Shown here piece by piece: positions 48,850 through 58,600 of a stretch of DNA of 64,000 nucleotides. A program made the position numbers and the translations under genes. The DNA is from Aurantiochytrium sp. KH105 (lineage: Eukaryota; Sar; Bigyra; Thraustochytrida; Thraustochytriidae): contig BGKB01000035.1 of NCBI GenBank assembly GCA_003116975.1, forward strand, positions 1 through 64,000, in the 5' to 3' direction. The notes under the pieces were generated by a model. That model worked only from the letters and a program-made list of their open reading frames with translations, was not told the origin of the DNA and did not search any database. Position 1 is the stretch's first letter. Every line of letters begins with the position of its first letter.

Positions 48850-48999
48850 GCGACGGCGCAGCACGCAAATTGGAGACGAAGGGAGAGGAGCAGAGAAGCG
48901 GAGAGGGCTGGCTGCGGCAGCCGCGCGAGACCTGGGACGGGACCGGGTCCGGGACGCGACCGAGGGAGGCAGGCAGGGTCTGAGGCCGTCGGCGGCGAC

Positions 49000-50196
49000 A
49001 TGGCATCGACGGCGGTGGTGCGGCAAGTGCTCTCGGGCATCACACCGAGCGGCGTGCCCACGCTCGGCAACTATCTGGGCGCTCTGCGCAGCTGGATCTG
49101 GCTGCAAAGGGCGGTCTCCAACTCGGCCCGGGAAAATGGCGTCTTGTCCCTCGACGCGAGCCCCTTGAGCGAAGAGGACGCCCGCAGGGCGCTGGAGTCC
49201 TACGATCAAGACATCGCCGAGGTCGCCGCGAATCAAGGTGACCTCTCCTTTGCAGCACGTGCGCAAAAGACCGATGGTCACTCGCTCTTCATGATTGCAG
49301 ACTTGCATGCCATGACTGTGCCTAAAAATATGGAGAACCTGCGGCAAAAGTCCTTCGAGCTCGTCGCCTCTTACCTGGCGTGCGGTCTTGACCCCAAACA
49401 AGCCGTGCTCTTCCAGCAGTCGCGCGTCGCGGCGCACTCCGAGTTTGCCTGGATCATGCAGTGTTACACATCCGTAGGCCGCCTCAATCGCATGACGCAG
49501 TTCAAGGAAAAGGCCGGCAAGCGGAGCGAGAACGCCACCGCCGGCCTGTACACCTACCCCTCGCTTATGGCGGCTGATATTCTCTTGTACAACCCCACCC
49601 ACGTACCTGTTGGCGATGACCAGATGCAGCATCTTGAGTTTACGCGTGACATGGCTGACCGATTCAACGACCGGGCCAATCTTGAACTTTTCAGACCACC
49701 TGATGCCATCTATCAGGAAAGCGGCGCCGCGCGCATTATGAGCTTGCGCGATGGCAACAAGAAAATGAGCAAGTCGGATCCTAACGAGGGATCGCGTATC
49801 CTTCTCACCGACTCTGCCGATGATATTGCGCGCAAGATCAAAAAGGCTGTCACTGACACAGCCGGAGCCATCTCGCGCGCAGACCGCAAGAATGACCGCC
49901 CTGCTGTTTTCAACTTGCTCACAATCTCCGCAGCTCTTCGTGGCACAGACCTTCGGGATGAACTCATCGCTTACGATGGTCGAATGTGCTCTGAACTCAA
50001 GAATGATCTTACAGAGCTCCTCGTCGATGTCATCTGCCCTATTGGTGACGAGGTTCATCGTCTCCTCGACGATCGGGACGTCATCTACAAGGTGTTGGAT
50101 GACGGCGCTGACCGCGCGGCTGAGATTGCCAGCATCACAATGAAGGACGTGCACCAGGTTATGGGTCTTACGCCTTTTTCCAAGGCCAACCCTTGA
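49000..50196 (+). CDS. tryptophanyl-tRNA synthetase, bacterial/organellar type
   Basis: A class Ic synthetase charging tRNA-Trp, of the short bacterial/mitochondrial type (like human WARS2) rather than the cytosolic type. ATG 49000 gives 398 residues and starts only 12 residues before SGITPSG. The HIGH-like signature is TLGN (21-24) and KMSKS lies at 255-259. Other conserved blocks are LFQQSRV, YPSLMAADILLY, HVPVGDDQMQHLE and SLRDGNKKMSKSDP. After WIWLQ there is an insert of about 55 residues rich in Asp, Glu, Ala and Ser before the LFMIADLHAMT strand; the usual enzymes have only a few residues there. No clear targeting peptide follows the ATG. Upstream in-frame non-AUG sequence encodes a Leu run and a basic stretch, so an alternative start for organelle import is conceivable but unproven. 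Confidence 0.92.
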   Translation: MASTAVVRQVLSGITPSGVPTLGNYLGALRSWIWLQRAVSNSARENGVLSLDASPLSEEDARRALESYDQDIAEVAANQGDLSFAARAQKTDGHSLFMIADLHAMTVPKNMENLRQKSFELVASYLACGLDPKQAVLFQQSRVAAHSEFAWIMQCYTSVGRLNRMTQFKEKAGKRSENATAGLYTYPSLMAADILLYNPTHVPVGDDQMQHLEFTRDMADRFNDRANLELFRPPDAIYQESGAARIMSLRDGNKKMSKSDPNEGSRILLTDSADDIARKIKKAVTDTAGAISRADRKNDRPAVFNLLTISAALRGTDLRDELIAYDGRMCSELKNDLTELLVDVICPIGDEVHRLLDDRDVIYKVLDDGADRAAEIASITMKDVHQVMGLTPFSKANP

Positions 50197-51143
50197 TGCT
50201 AGAACCCCCCCCCCCCCCCCCCCCTCCCTAAAAAAGATATTTCCTGTCAACAACCCAGGCAATCTTGAAAATGCACGCAAAGTCTGCTGTTTGTCGTTGC
50301 CACAACTTCCCTTCTTACCCTATGCTTGCATTCCTCAGATTCTTGCCTGGACTGGCTACTTTTCTTTCGATCAGCTGGGACATAAAATCGAGTGCTTTGG
50401 TGCTGTATTTCGCGAATGACTCGGATCCACAGTCAGTTTGCCTTTTTGCGTCGCTCTCCGGTCATCCAATGAACTTGTGGTCAATCCAGCCGTCCTTTAT
50501 CGACTGCAAGCTGTGGTCAGCAGTGACACTCCTCTAAAGGGTGTCGAAGACATGTGATCACAAGCAAATCAGCAAATTATATGGTAGAGTCATCGAGTTC
50601 GTGTATGAATGATTTTCAATTCTGGCCAGCGGTGGAACTATTTTTTTTTAAAGCACACTTTGGAGGCCCGAATTTGGTCATCGAGGAAGTCATTCACAAG
50701 GGCAAAGCGATGCCTAAGCAAAGAAAATGCGCTATGCGATTTACAAGGACGATAAAACGCTGTGCAATCTCTGGGGTTTCTTTGCATGCATTTTTTGTTT
50801 TGTTTTTGCAAAGGAAGGCACCCAAGCTGCTTCGTGGATTTACATACACACATACATACACACGCGCAGCTCCGGGTTAACTCATCGGAAAAGAGGCCGG
50901 CACTTCAAGTTCGATCAGTAGCAGCTCAAGATTCATCTCTAGCCCGACCTCTATCAGGTCCCTCAAGCTCAAGCTTTCAGCCTTTGCAAAACGAAGATTA
51001 GGCGAGCGTCGCAGGTCGCAACGCCGTTAGTAAAGTGCTAGAAACATTTCAACTTGGCAGAGACAGACGGTCGATCCTAACCACGCAGCGCCAAAGCTGC
51101 GTGGGCGAGGCAGGCAGGCTGGTAGGCTGGCAGCGACGCAGTT
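50197..51143. other. intergenic region between TrpRS and p115
   Basis: About 950 bp. A 20-base C run begins nine bases after the TrpRS stop. The rest is of moderate GC with CA/TACA repeats near 50845-50865. No gene or tRNA recognised. Confidence 0.5.
50205..50224. repeat. poly-C homopolymer (20 nt)
   Basis: Uninterrupted run of 20 C immediately 3' of the TrpRS stop codon. Length in the assembly may be inexact, as is usual for homopolymers. Confidence 0.85.
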
Positions 51144-54100
51144 ATGGACTTCCTGAGCGGGCTCGGTAGCGGCGGCGCCGGCGGCGCCGGCAACGGTGAC
51201 GCAAACCGCGTAGCAGAGGCTGTCCGTGCTGTACAAACGGCGGCCATGGATGCCGAGCGGCTCGACGCAGCAGCAGCACTCAAGCGACTCGCCTTCGGGG
51301 AAGCCTCCGCGGCGGGCCGCGAACAAAAGAGCGGCGCCGTGAGCAAGCAGGCGCTTGGCGATAACTTCCCCGCGCTTTTTGAGCTTGTGGCTCGCAAAGA
51401 TCTGGACGAGGAGATCAAGCAAACCGTGCTCGATGTCCTCAACCGGGCCTGCGAGGCCGAAGAGCCCCCGGAAGATGACGCCTCGCTCATCCCAAATGCT
51501 GCTCCTAGCACGCTCAGCGGTACGGGCGCCGTGAGTTTTGCGTGGCTTCAGGCACCGCTCGCAAACACAGACCGCATCCTCGAAGACAAGACTTGGTTCG
51601 AGAGCCTGCTCGAGGCCCTCGTGAGCCCCGAGCAGTGGACACGACTTGCCACCATCCAGCTGCTCACGACGCTTCGCAACAACCGGCCAAGTCAAATGGA
51701 AAAGTCAGTCGAGACAACTCCCGCGGGCATGCAGCGATTGGTCGACGTCCTTGACGCCAATGAGGAAGTCGTCCGAAATGAAATGCTGCTCCTGCTTCGC
51801 TCACTCACAGAAAATAACGAGCAACTCCAAAATTTTGTCGCCTTCAGGGATGGCTTTGCAAAGCTGTTTCAGATCATAGAAATCGAACAGCAATACGACA
51901 ATGACATGATCGTTGTAGACTGTCTCACAATCATGAACTGGGTCCTTCGCGGCAATCCTCTTACCCAAAAACTCTTTGCGCAGAGCGGTCTGGTGTCGCG
52001 TCTTGAAGGCGTCTTGGCATTGCCAAGGGTCAAGCCACCAGCTACGCACGATGACAGCGGAATGGAAAGTGGCTTTGGTCGCCGCGAGGATCAAAATGAC
52101 GAACCAGGCTCCCCGCTCAGCGCCGCTGCCTTTGATGTAGATTGCAGCCCCGTCCGGCTGCACTACATGCGACAGGCCTTGGAACTTTTATCCAACCTCG
52201 TCTCTGGCCTTTGCCCCGGCCCTATTCTTGACCAGCCGTGGTTTGATCCCGACGGAGCCTACGTTTTCCCCACTTCGCGCCCCGATGAAGTTGTAGCCGC
52301 CGTACTCGAGCGACATCGTCGCCATCGCCTGCAGCAAGAATCGCAGGATCAGAATCATTTCAACAAAAACAAGCAAGTCGCTGGCGCACAAGACCTGCAA
52401 GGGAATGGTAAAGACGGAGGGCAGGACAGAAAAGCTAGCAGCAGCAAAAGAAACATGGTCATGTCTGCAGATGAGGAGGCAGAAATTCGACGGCGACATG
52501 TTGCACAACTTCGCGAAATGCAGGCCACCGTAGGAGGCTGTATTCCTGTCGTGGAGGCTATCGCCCAAATTGCCGTGGGCCTTCCCTCGGACGCCTTGGA
52601 CCGATCCCGTTTCAACAGTATCGGCAGTGGATCCCTCGATGATATGGACTCGCTCGTGTCGTGGGGAGAGCTTCGCCAGCAGGCCTTTTACCTTCTTGGA
52701 GACATTGTCTGCGACAATGAGATGGTGGCGCAGCAAATTCTCCACATGCAAGTGGTTGCGCCGGCAAACAGCGCTCTTTCCTCCGCGGCGGGCGTCGCCC
52801 TGCGTCTCAACGATGCCGCGCGCAAGAAAGATCTGCATCGTGGTCTCTCAATGCCTCGCGCAGAGCAGCGCATCTCCACGCGCTCTACCGTCGCGTCGGG
52901 GGCCACGCTGCTCGCCCTACATGCCGCCACAGTCGAGGAAAAGGCAGCTGCAAGCTACTTTATTGAATGTCTCTTGTACAATAACCCGACCGTGCAGATC
53001 AGCGTCGTTGGCCACGCACTCACGCCTCCTCCCGAATCCGTTTCCGATGTTGCCGTCAGATCCCTCGTTGCGCCGCCTGCCGGTCGCCTCCTCGCAGAGA
53101 CGCTTTCAGACGCATCTGTGGTTTGCATCACCTCTGCAAAAGCTGCCGCTCACGCATCGACGGCGGGGGAGCTTGATCCTTTGGCGGCGCAAGACAAGGA
53201 AGAGCAAGAAGCTGAGGCGAGCGTTGTTCACAGTCGCGCTGGACGGCTCATGGAAACCCTCATACGAGACAACGCGACATGCCAAGAGCTTGCCCTCCGT
53301 ATCCCGGCAGGCGCCCCTCGCGCGGGTTTCAAAAATTCGCAGCTCCAAGCATCGCTCTCTGCTGTTGCTGCCTCTGCCATTTCTTCTCGATCAAACGTCA
53401 ACGGTGGCGATCCCAATGGCGGCGGGGCAGGTCGAGATGCAAGCGAGGACGGTGTAGAGCTTGCGGAGGGCGAGTTCTTTGACATCTTTGTCAAGGACCT
53501 GGCGCAAGCAATGCGAGCCTACGCTTCCTCGCCCCGCGCGCGTCTCAAGACCTGCGCTCTGGCTCTCTTTCGCCTCTTCGCGCTCTGGATAGATGGTTGT
53601 GCAATTGTCGCAGAGAAATTGCTTGCCTCGTCCGCTAGTCTTGTTCTCTTTGATGCCGCCGCTGGCGTTGTCCAGGCCAACGCACAGGGCTCTTCACATG
53701 AAGATGTTGACATTGCGGGTCTTGCGGCACTTTGCGTGGGCTTGAGCTTGCGCGCCGTCAAAAGTTCCAAAGCTCGCGACGACATCCTTGCCCTTATTTC
53801 GGGGCGAATCGGCTTTGAAGTCTTTTCGGATCGCATCACGCGCCTCGAGCGATTGCCTGAACTGAAGATGGCTGGTCTTTCCAAACGCGCTCGCAAGCAG
53901 CAGGCGAACGCTTTGGGCAAACCAACGCACACTGAGCTTGACTTGCTCCAGATCCCGCGCTATGACAAACGCTTTTTTGAGCAAGTGCAACGGAGCGCAA
54001 AAGCCATCCAAGAGGCAATTATTGCCATGTACACGGGAAGTGAAGATCAAGCCGTGGATGGGGACGATCCTAATGGCCTCTCCGAGGATCCTTCTCAGCT

Positions 54101-55064
54101 TCAGGAAAAGTACAGAAACCTTGTCCGCGTCGGCGAGCAGTACAAGGACATCATTCGAATGCAGGACAAAGAAATTGGGCAGTTACGTAAGGTCATCAAA
54201 GCAAACAACATTGACGAGGCTGCTGGAGATACCGTCGCTGACGCCCAAGAGCTCAAAGTCCTTCAACGCACCATTGATAACCTGCAGCAAGACAATGACA
54301 ACCTCGCGGCTGAACTTGAGAATGCAAAACGCGAACTTGAGCAGCAGACGCGTGAGCTCGAACAGGCACAGGCACAGGCACAACTTGCCCAGTCACGCTC
54401 CGCCGAAGTGGAGCAGGAAACCGTCGGCGACGAGGTTGAGTCCCTCCGCGCCCAACTCGACGCCGCGCGCACGGAGCTCGAAACGCTGCGCGGTGATGGA
54501 GCATCGGATGTCAAGGCTGTCGCCGTATTGCAGCGTGTGCTTGACGTTTTTCGAGACGAGGCGTCCTCGAGCGCAGTCGAGCACCTTCCTCTTTTAGCGC
54601 GGGCTGCTCGCGACGCAAATGTGCGTGGCGATGCGCTCGAGAGCTGGCTTCTGGCTGCTTCTGATTTAGCTGCTGCATTTACAGAATATGGTGCTGCCGT
54701 TGAGATTCTTGAGGCGAGCGACGATCCATCCTCTGACATGCAAGCCAAGATGGATCTCATGGCACAGCGAAGGTCAGACGCTGGAACTGCGCCAGCTGTG
54801 CAAACGCAAGGTCTTGATGACTTTTCGTCACGAGCTCTTCAAAGCGATAATGCTCGTCTCTTGCTCTTGCTCGCCAATCAAGAGATGGACCGGTTTCTTT
54901 TGCTGCAAAAGTTGCGCGAACTCGGGGGCGAGGACGCAGAGAGGACGTTTTTGCGCAATAGCGCCGCCAATCTCCATCAGGCGCTGTTTTCTGCCTCAGC
55001 AACTCCAGAATTTCCAACGTCGAGTCCGCGTAGAGAAGAAGATCCTGTCAGTCCGTCATCATAA
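51144..55064 (+). CDS. USO1: p115/Uso1 vesicle-tethering factor
   Basis: p115/Uso1 is a long coiled-coil tether that acts with Rab1 and SNAREs in ER-to-Golgi traffic. The 1306-residue protein is longer than human p115 (about 960). The N-terminal armadillo-type head (about 20-900) shows the family pattern WTRLATIQLLTTLRNN, VVRNEMLLLLRSLTENN with QNFVAFRDGFAKLFQII, then VVDCLTIMNWVLRGN. The head ends with a region around KRFFEQVQRSAKAIQEAII that matches the p115 head-tail junction. The predicted coiled coil follows (about 990-1115, from LQEKYRNLVRVGEQYKDIIRMQDKEI). The tail is less regular and ends Ser/Pro-rich with acidic residues. Ser/Gln-rich inserts in the head explain part of the extra length. 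The start is the first ATG of the frame. Confidence 0.9.
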   Translation: MDFLSGLGSGGAGGAGNGDANRVAEAVRAVQTAAMDAERLDAAAALKRLAFGEASAAGREQKSGAVSKQALGDNFPALFELVARKDLDEEIKQTVLDVLNRACEAEEPPEDDASLIPNAAPSTLSGTGAVSFAWLQAPLANTDRILEDKTWFESLLEALVSPEQWTRLATIQLLTTLRNNRPSQMEKSVETTPAGMQRLVDVLDANEEVVRNEMLLLLRSLTENNEQLQNFVAFRDGFAKLFQIIEIEQQYDNDMIVVDCLTIMNWVLRGNPLTQKLFAQSGLVSRLEGVLALPRVKPPATHDDSGMESGFGRREDQNDEPGSPLSAAAFDVDCSPVRLHYMRQALELLSNLVSGLCPGPILDQPWFDPDGAYVFPTSRPDEVVAAVLERHRRHRLQQESQDQNHFNKNKQVAGAQDLQGNGKDGGQDRKASSSKRNMVMSADEEAEIRRRHVAQLREMQATVGGCIPVVEAIAQIAVGLPSDALDRSRFNSIGSGSLDDMDSLVSWGELRQQAFYLLGDIVCDNEMVAQQILHMQVVAPANSALSSAAGVALRLNDAARKKDLHRGLSMPRAEQRISTRSTVASGATLLALHAATVEEKAAASYFIECLLYNNPTVQISVVGHALTPPPESVSDVAVRSLVAPPAGRLLAETLSDASVVCITSAKAAAHASTAGELDPLAAQDKEEQEAEASVVHSRAGRLMETLIRDNATCQELALRIPAGAPRAGFKNSQLQASLSAVAASAISSRSNVNGGDPNGGGAGRDASEDGVELAEGEFFDIFVKDLAQAMRAYASSPRARLKTCALALFRLFALWIDGCAIVAEKLLASSASLVLFDAAAGVVQANAQGSSHEDVDIAGLAALCVGLSLRAVKSSKARDDILALISGRIGFEVFSDRITRLERLPELKMAGLSKRARKQQANALGKPTHTELDLLQIPRYDKRFFEQVQRSAKAIQEAIIAMYTGSEDQAVDGDDPNGLSEDPSQLQEKYRNLVRVGEQYKDIIRMQDKEIGQLRKVIKANNIDEAAGDTVADAQELKVLQRTIDNLQQDNDNLAAELENAKRELEQQTRELEQAQAQAQLAQSRSAEVEQETVGDEVESLRAQLDAARTELETLRGDGASDVKAVAVLQRVLDVFRDEASSSAVEHLPLLARAARDANVRGDALESWLLAASDLAAAFTEYGAAVEILEASDDPSSDMQAKMDLMAQRRSDAGTAPAVQTQGLDDFSSRALQSDNARLLLLLANQEMDRFLLLQKLRELGGEDAERTFLRNSAANLHQALFSASATPEFPTSSPRREEDPVSPSS

Positions 55065-55608
55065 GTAAGACGGAAGCTTCACGCACGCACGGACACACGG
55101 ATGCGCACTCACACGCGCACGTGAGAAGGAAGGCATGTTAATGAGTGTTCCATCGGAAAGATGAACGACTTCGACTTGAGCCCGCCGACAGCACTTACTG
55201 CCATTTGCGAGCCGATTAAGTGTTCAAAGGGAGGGCGATGAGTCCAAAGATTCTTCTGTTTAGATCGAGCCCTATAAGTCGAGATAGTTTGCACCCGATA
55301 TGTCATCGGAGCAGCTTTTGTTCAATCATGCAACTGCTTGCAATTGCGAATGTCTGTGCACAGCAAATCCGGGTCTTAAGAATCTCCGAAAACTTGTTAT
55401 TACGAAAGAGATGTTTTCAATGACCTAGATGAGAAGTGAAAGCGAGTATACTGAAAGAGAATGTTCCTGACGCACTTTTGCAAAGGAGATACACAGACAC
55501 GACCCAACCTAGCCACTGATTACGGTATACACGGAGAAAACGGACCAAAGAAAGACGCATTATTTCGTGGTGATGGGCGCCCCCCCCCCTCCCCTGGGGT
55601 GGACGGGC
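55065..55608. other. convergent 3' spacer
   Basis: 544 bp between the p115 stop and the multi-C2 gene stop, of lower GC. It contains CACACG repeats near 55085-55120 and a C run at about 55581-55590. No gene is seen. Confidence 0.55.
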
Positions 55609-58600
55609 CTAGAGCATGCCAACAATCTTAGACTTTGTCAAATTCGTGTTTTGAAGGCAATGCGTCCGCAGATTCTGAATCCAAAAGTCCCGTTTGTCAA
55701 TATTGTTGGCCACAAGATAGGTCCGAACACGCTTTCCGAGCTGGTTCTGCTTCATATCAGCGAGCGATTTGCTCGTATGAGACAAAATATCATCTCCCTC
55801 ATTGTCCAAAGACCCTGTATCTCCCCGCGCGTCCTCTGAACGCAGCTTGTAGCGCTCAGGATGCTCGATGACAATCGTGCAGTCAAGCGTTCCGCCAGAG
55901 ACCCCCTTTTTTCGCAAGTACTGGGCATCCGCTGAATCAGGCAGCACCGGGGACACCTCAACGAGTTCACCAAAGCCCCCCTGCGCCACGCGCGCAAGCA
56001 TATCGCCCTTCTCTAACCAGTAGAGAAGCTGGTGGTGCGCGATCGCAAAATAAAAGCGACGCCATTGCTTGCTACGGGCCCGCTGAAGAATGCGCAGGTG
56101 ACCAAACGCCTTGCAGTCCGACTCGGAGATGATGTACTTGCTTTCCTGGGCTTCTCGAGCGCGGTTCTGGAGTACTTGATTTTTTAATCCCCCAAAGTTC
56201 ATGTACTTTTCACGAACATTCTGCAAAAAGACATTTCCCGGCTTCTTCTGACCTTCGGCGCTTTCCACGCGGTTGTTGTCTGACATATAGTCGTTTGCCG
56301 ACCCGCCCTTGGAGTAACCCAGGGCGCCGAGCAACGGCCCATTCGTGTACAGCTCCACGAGATCATCGTTTGTTGGCACGAGGGCCATAATGTGCTTGAA
56401 TTTCACGACCATCACGCCGAGCGGCCGAAACCTCTCTGTAAAGAGAAAGATGCCGACAAAGAGAACAATGTAACGCGATGGCACAAGGACGAAGAGCACC
56501 AGCAGCGCGGCCGTAACCTTCATCATAAAGTGCGTTTTACGAGGGTGAGTCCAATTGAAGAGATTCTTGAGCTGCTCCATCGTATTGTTGATTGCAAAGA
56601 GATTATCCTGGAAGATTTGCAGGTTCTTAAAGACCACACGCGACTGCTCGATCAGGCCTCCTTTGTCTGCCTTCTTGGCTTCCTGTGTCGCTCTGTAGGC
56701 CTCCTCGGCGCCGGGATCAGGAAGCATCAGCTGAGCACGCACCAATATCTCTCCAAAGGGGGGGCCTTCTTGCTGCCAGTGAAAACCGAGATCCGTGTTG
56801 GCCCTGGTCATTTGACGTGGTTCCTCGTCTTCGACTACAGACGTCCCGCTGTCAAACTCCGATTTGGCGTCCGAGTCCGTTCGCTGCAGCACAGAGTCGA
56901 GAGATGCGTACGACTCAATGTGCATCGGCGACTCGCTTCCCTCAGAAGAAACCCTGCGCGACCTTTCTTCGCCGATACGCGAGGCAATTTCAAGGCCATC
57001 AGCGCCATCGTCTTCCGCCGCATATGATGCTTCGTCTTCCGCATCTGCGGTTTTCGATTTGCCGGCTTGAGCTCTGAGAAGCTTTGACAGCGGCGTTTTG
57101 AAGATGGAGCTCGAGAGCGAAGTTCGTGGTCCACGAGAAACGCGCGCGACAGTCTTGGAGCTGCGCGCTCGCGACGTAGTCGAATAACGACGACCTTGCG
57201 CGCAAGACCAAAGCTGGCGGTCCGCTTTGCTACTGTCGAAACGCAGACCGAGTGGGATCCACTTTTCCACGATGGGTTGTTCGTTGGCACTGTCATCAGC
57301 AATGATTAAGGACAGTGGAATGCTTGCGCGTCCGATAAAGTCACGATGCGTGTAGTTGTCCTCATCAAAGACATCGAACACAAGGGTCGTCTCCATGTTG
57401 CTCCATGGTTCGGAAGACGTGACGTGCTCTTGAGCTGTCGTCACTTCCATTGCGTCCTCATCGGAATCAAAATCGTAGTCATCGCTACTACCCCCAGTCC
57501 CTGCGCCCGAAGAGAACCGGCCGCTTCTCACTCGTCCCGAAGACGAGCGCGTCGGAGTTCTTGCCTCCGCGACAGAAGTCGCTTGCAAACCGCTTGCGGA
57601 GAGACCCTCGGTCATAATTTTTGGATCTCGGAAGCTTTCCTGAATGCCGCGCAAGGTGAGAGAGAGCAAGATGTCACCGGCCTTACTCCAGCGCGTGAGG
57701 CCGCCGTCACCCTCTTTCATGTTGTCGTCACCGAGCTCCTCTGCCTGGATGCCGCTGCTAGGAGGCACCGCTTGGGGCGAAGAACTTTGTTCTTCCGCGA
57801 AGACTTCGAGTGGAAACCACTGATTGACACTCACGTCGCTTCCCGCGTCTGCAAGAAGCTTGAGCGGAATAAAAGCATACGACACATCTTTCATGCTCCC
57901 AGATTTCGAGCGCTCAGGATTGGAAGACGAACGAAAGGTAAGAACGAGAGCATCGCCCGGGTCCACACGGGCGTCATGTCCGATGCGGAGCTGCTCGTTC
58001 CACATTGGGTTCAAGAACGCACGAGCGACCCGCGTCGAGATGGCAGCAGGCAGCTGTGACTCTTGTTGCAAGATAATGTCATGCAAAAGCTTCTTGTCAA
58101 GGGGCGAGTAAGCCGTCTCCTCCTTTAGCAGCTCCTGTCTTGCAATTGCGCCCTCCGAATCAAGCTGATGCGCGCCTGGGAGCCAGCTGAGCTCCGCGGC
58201 GAGGCGCTTTTGCTCCTTATTCATGGTATCGCTAATGGACATGCCGCGGTAGAGGTCGTGTGGCACACCCATGCTCGATGCAATCGAGCTTGTCATCGAT
58301 ATTGCTTCGCTGCTCAGGCTATGCATCCTTGTTCTGTCTATAGATTCTGCATCTGAATTTTCAGCTGCCTCGATGCAATCTTGAAACGCATCAATCTCGT
58401 CGATCGTTGACGTGTCGGAAGATCTACGGCGTGCGGCTGTTCGGCGGTATCGTAGCGCCGAGGACTTGCGCCGAGACCTGCCAGACCCGGATGCACCAAG
58501 AGCGTCGCTCTTGCTGCGCGCCGACTGAAGCGCGTGCCGCTGTGCATGCAAGAGTGCAAATGGGACAACCCGCGCAGTCACCTGGAAGCCTGTGTCCAGC

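Larger units (their letters stand above)
47594..48999. promoter_or_regulatory. divergent intergenic region (GCDH / TrpRS)
   Basis: 1.4 kb with promoters and leaders of both genes. It holds GGCGT (47801-47840), GATGC/GGTGC (47951-47996) and CTG (48826-48849) repeats. The TrpRS frame is open from 48790 without any ATG before 49000. Other frames are Arg-rich low complexity. Confidence 0.5.

Noticed and set aside
48040-50280. Long - strand open frame (746 codons) opposite TrpRS
   Set aside because: It is antisense to a firmly identified gene. GC-rich third positions produce long antisense frames throughout the window, and the product has no recognisable domain.
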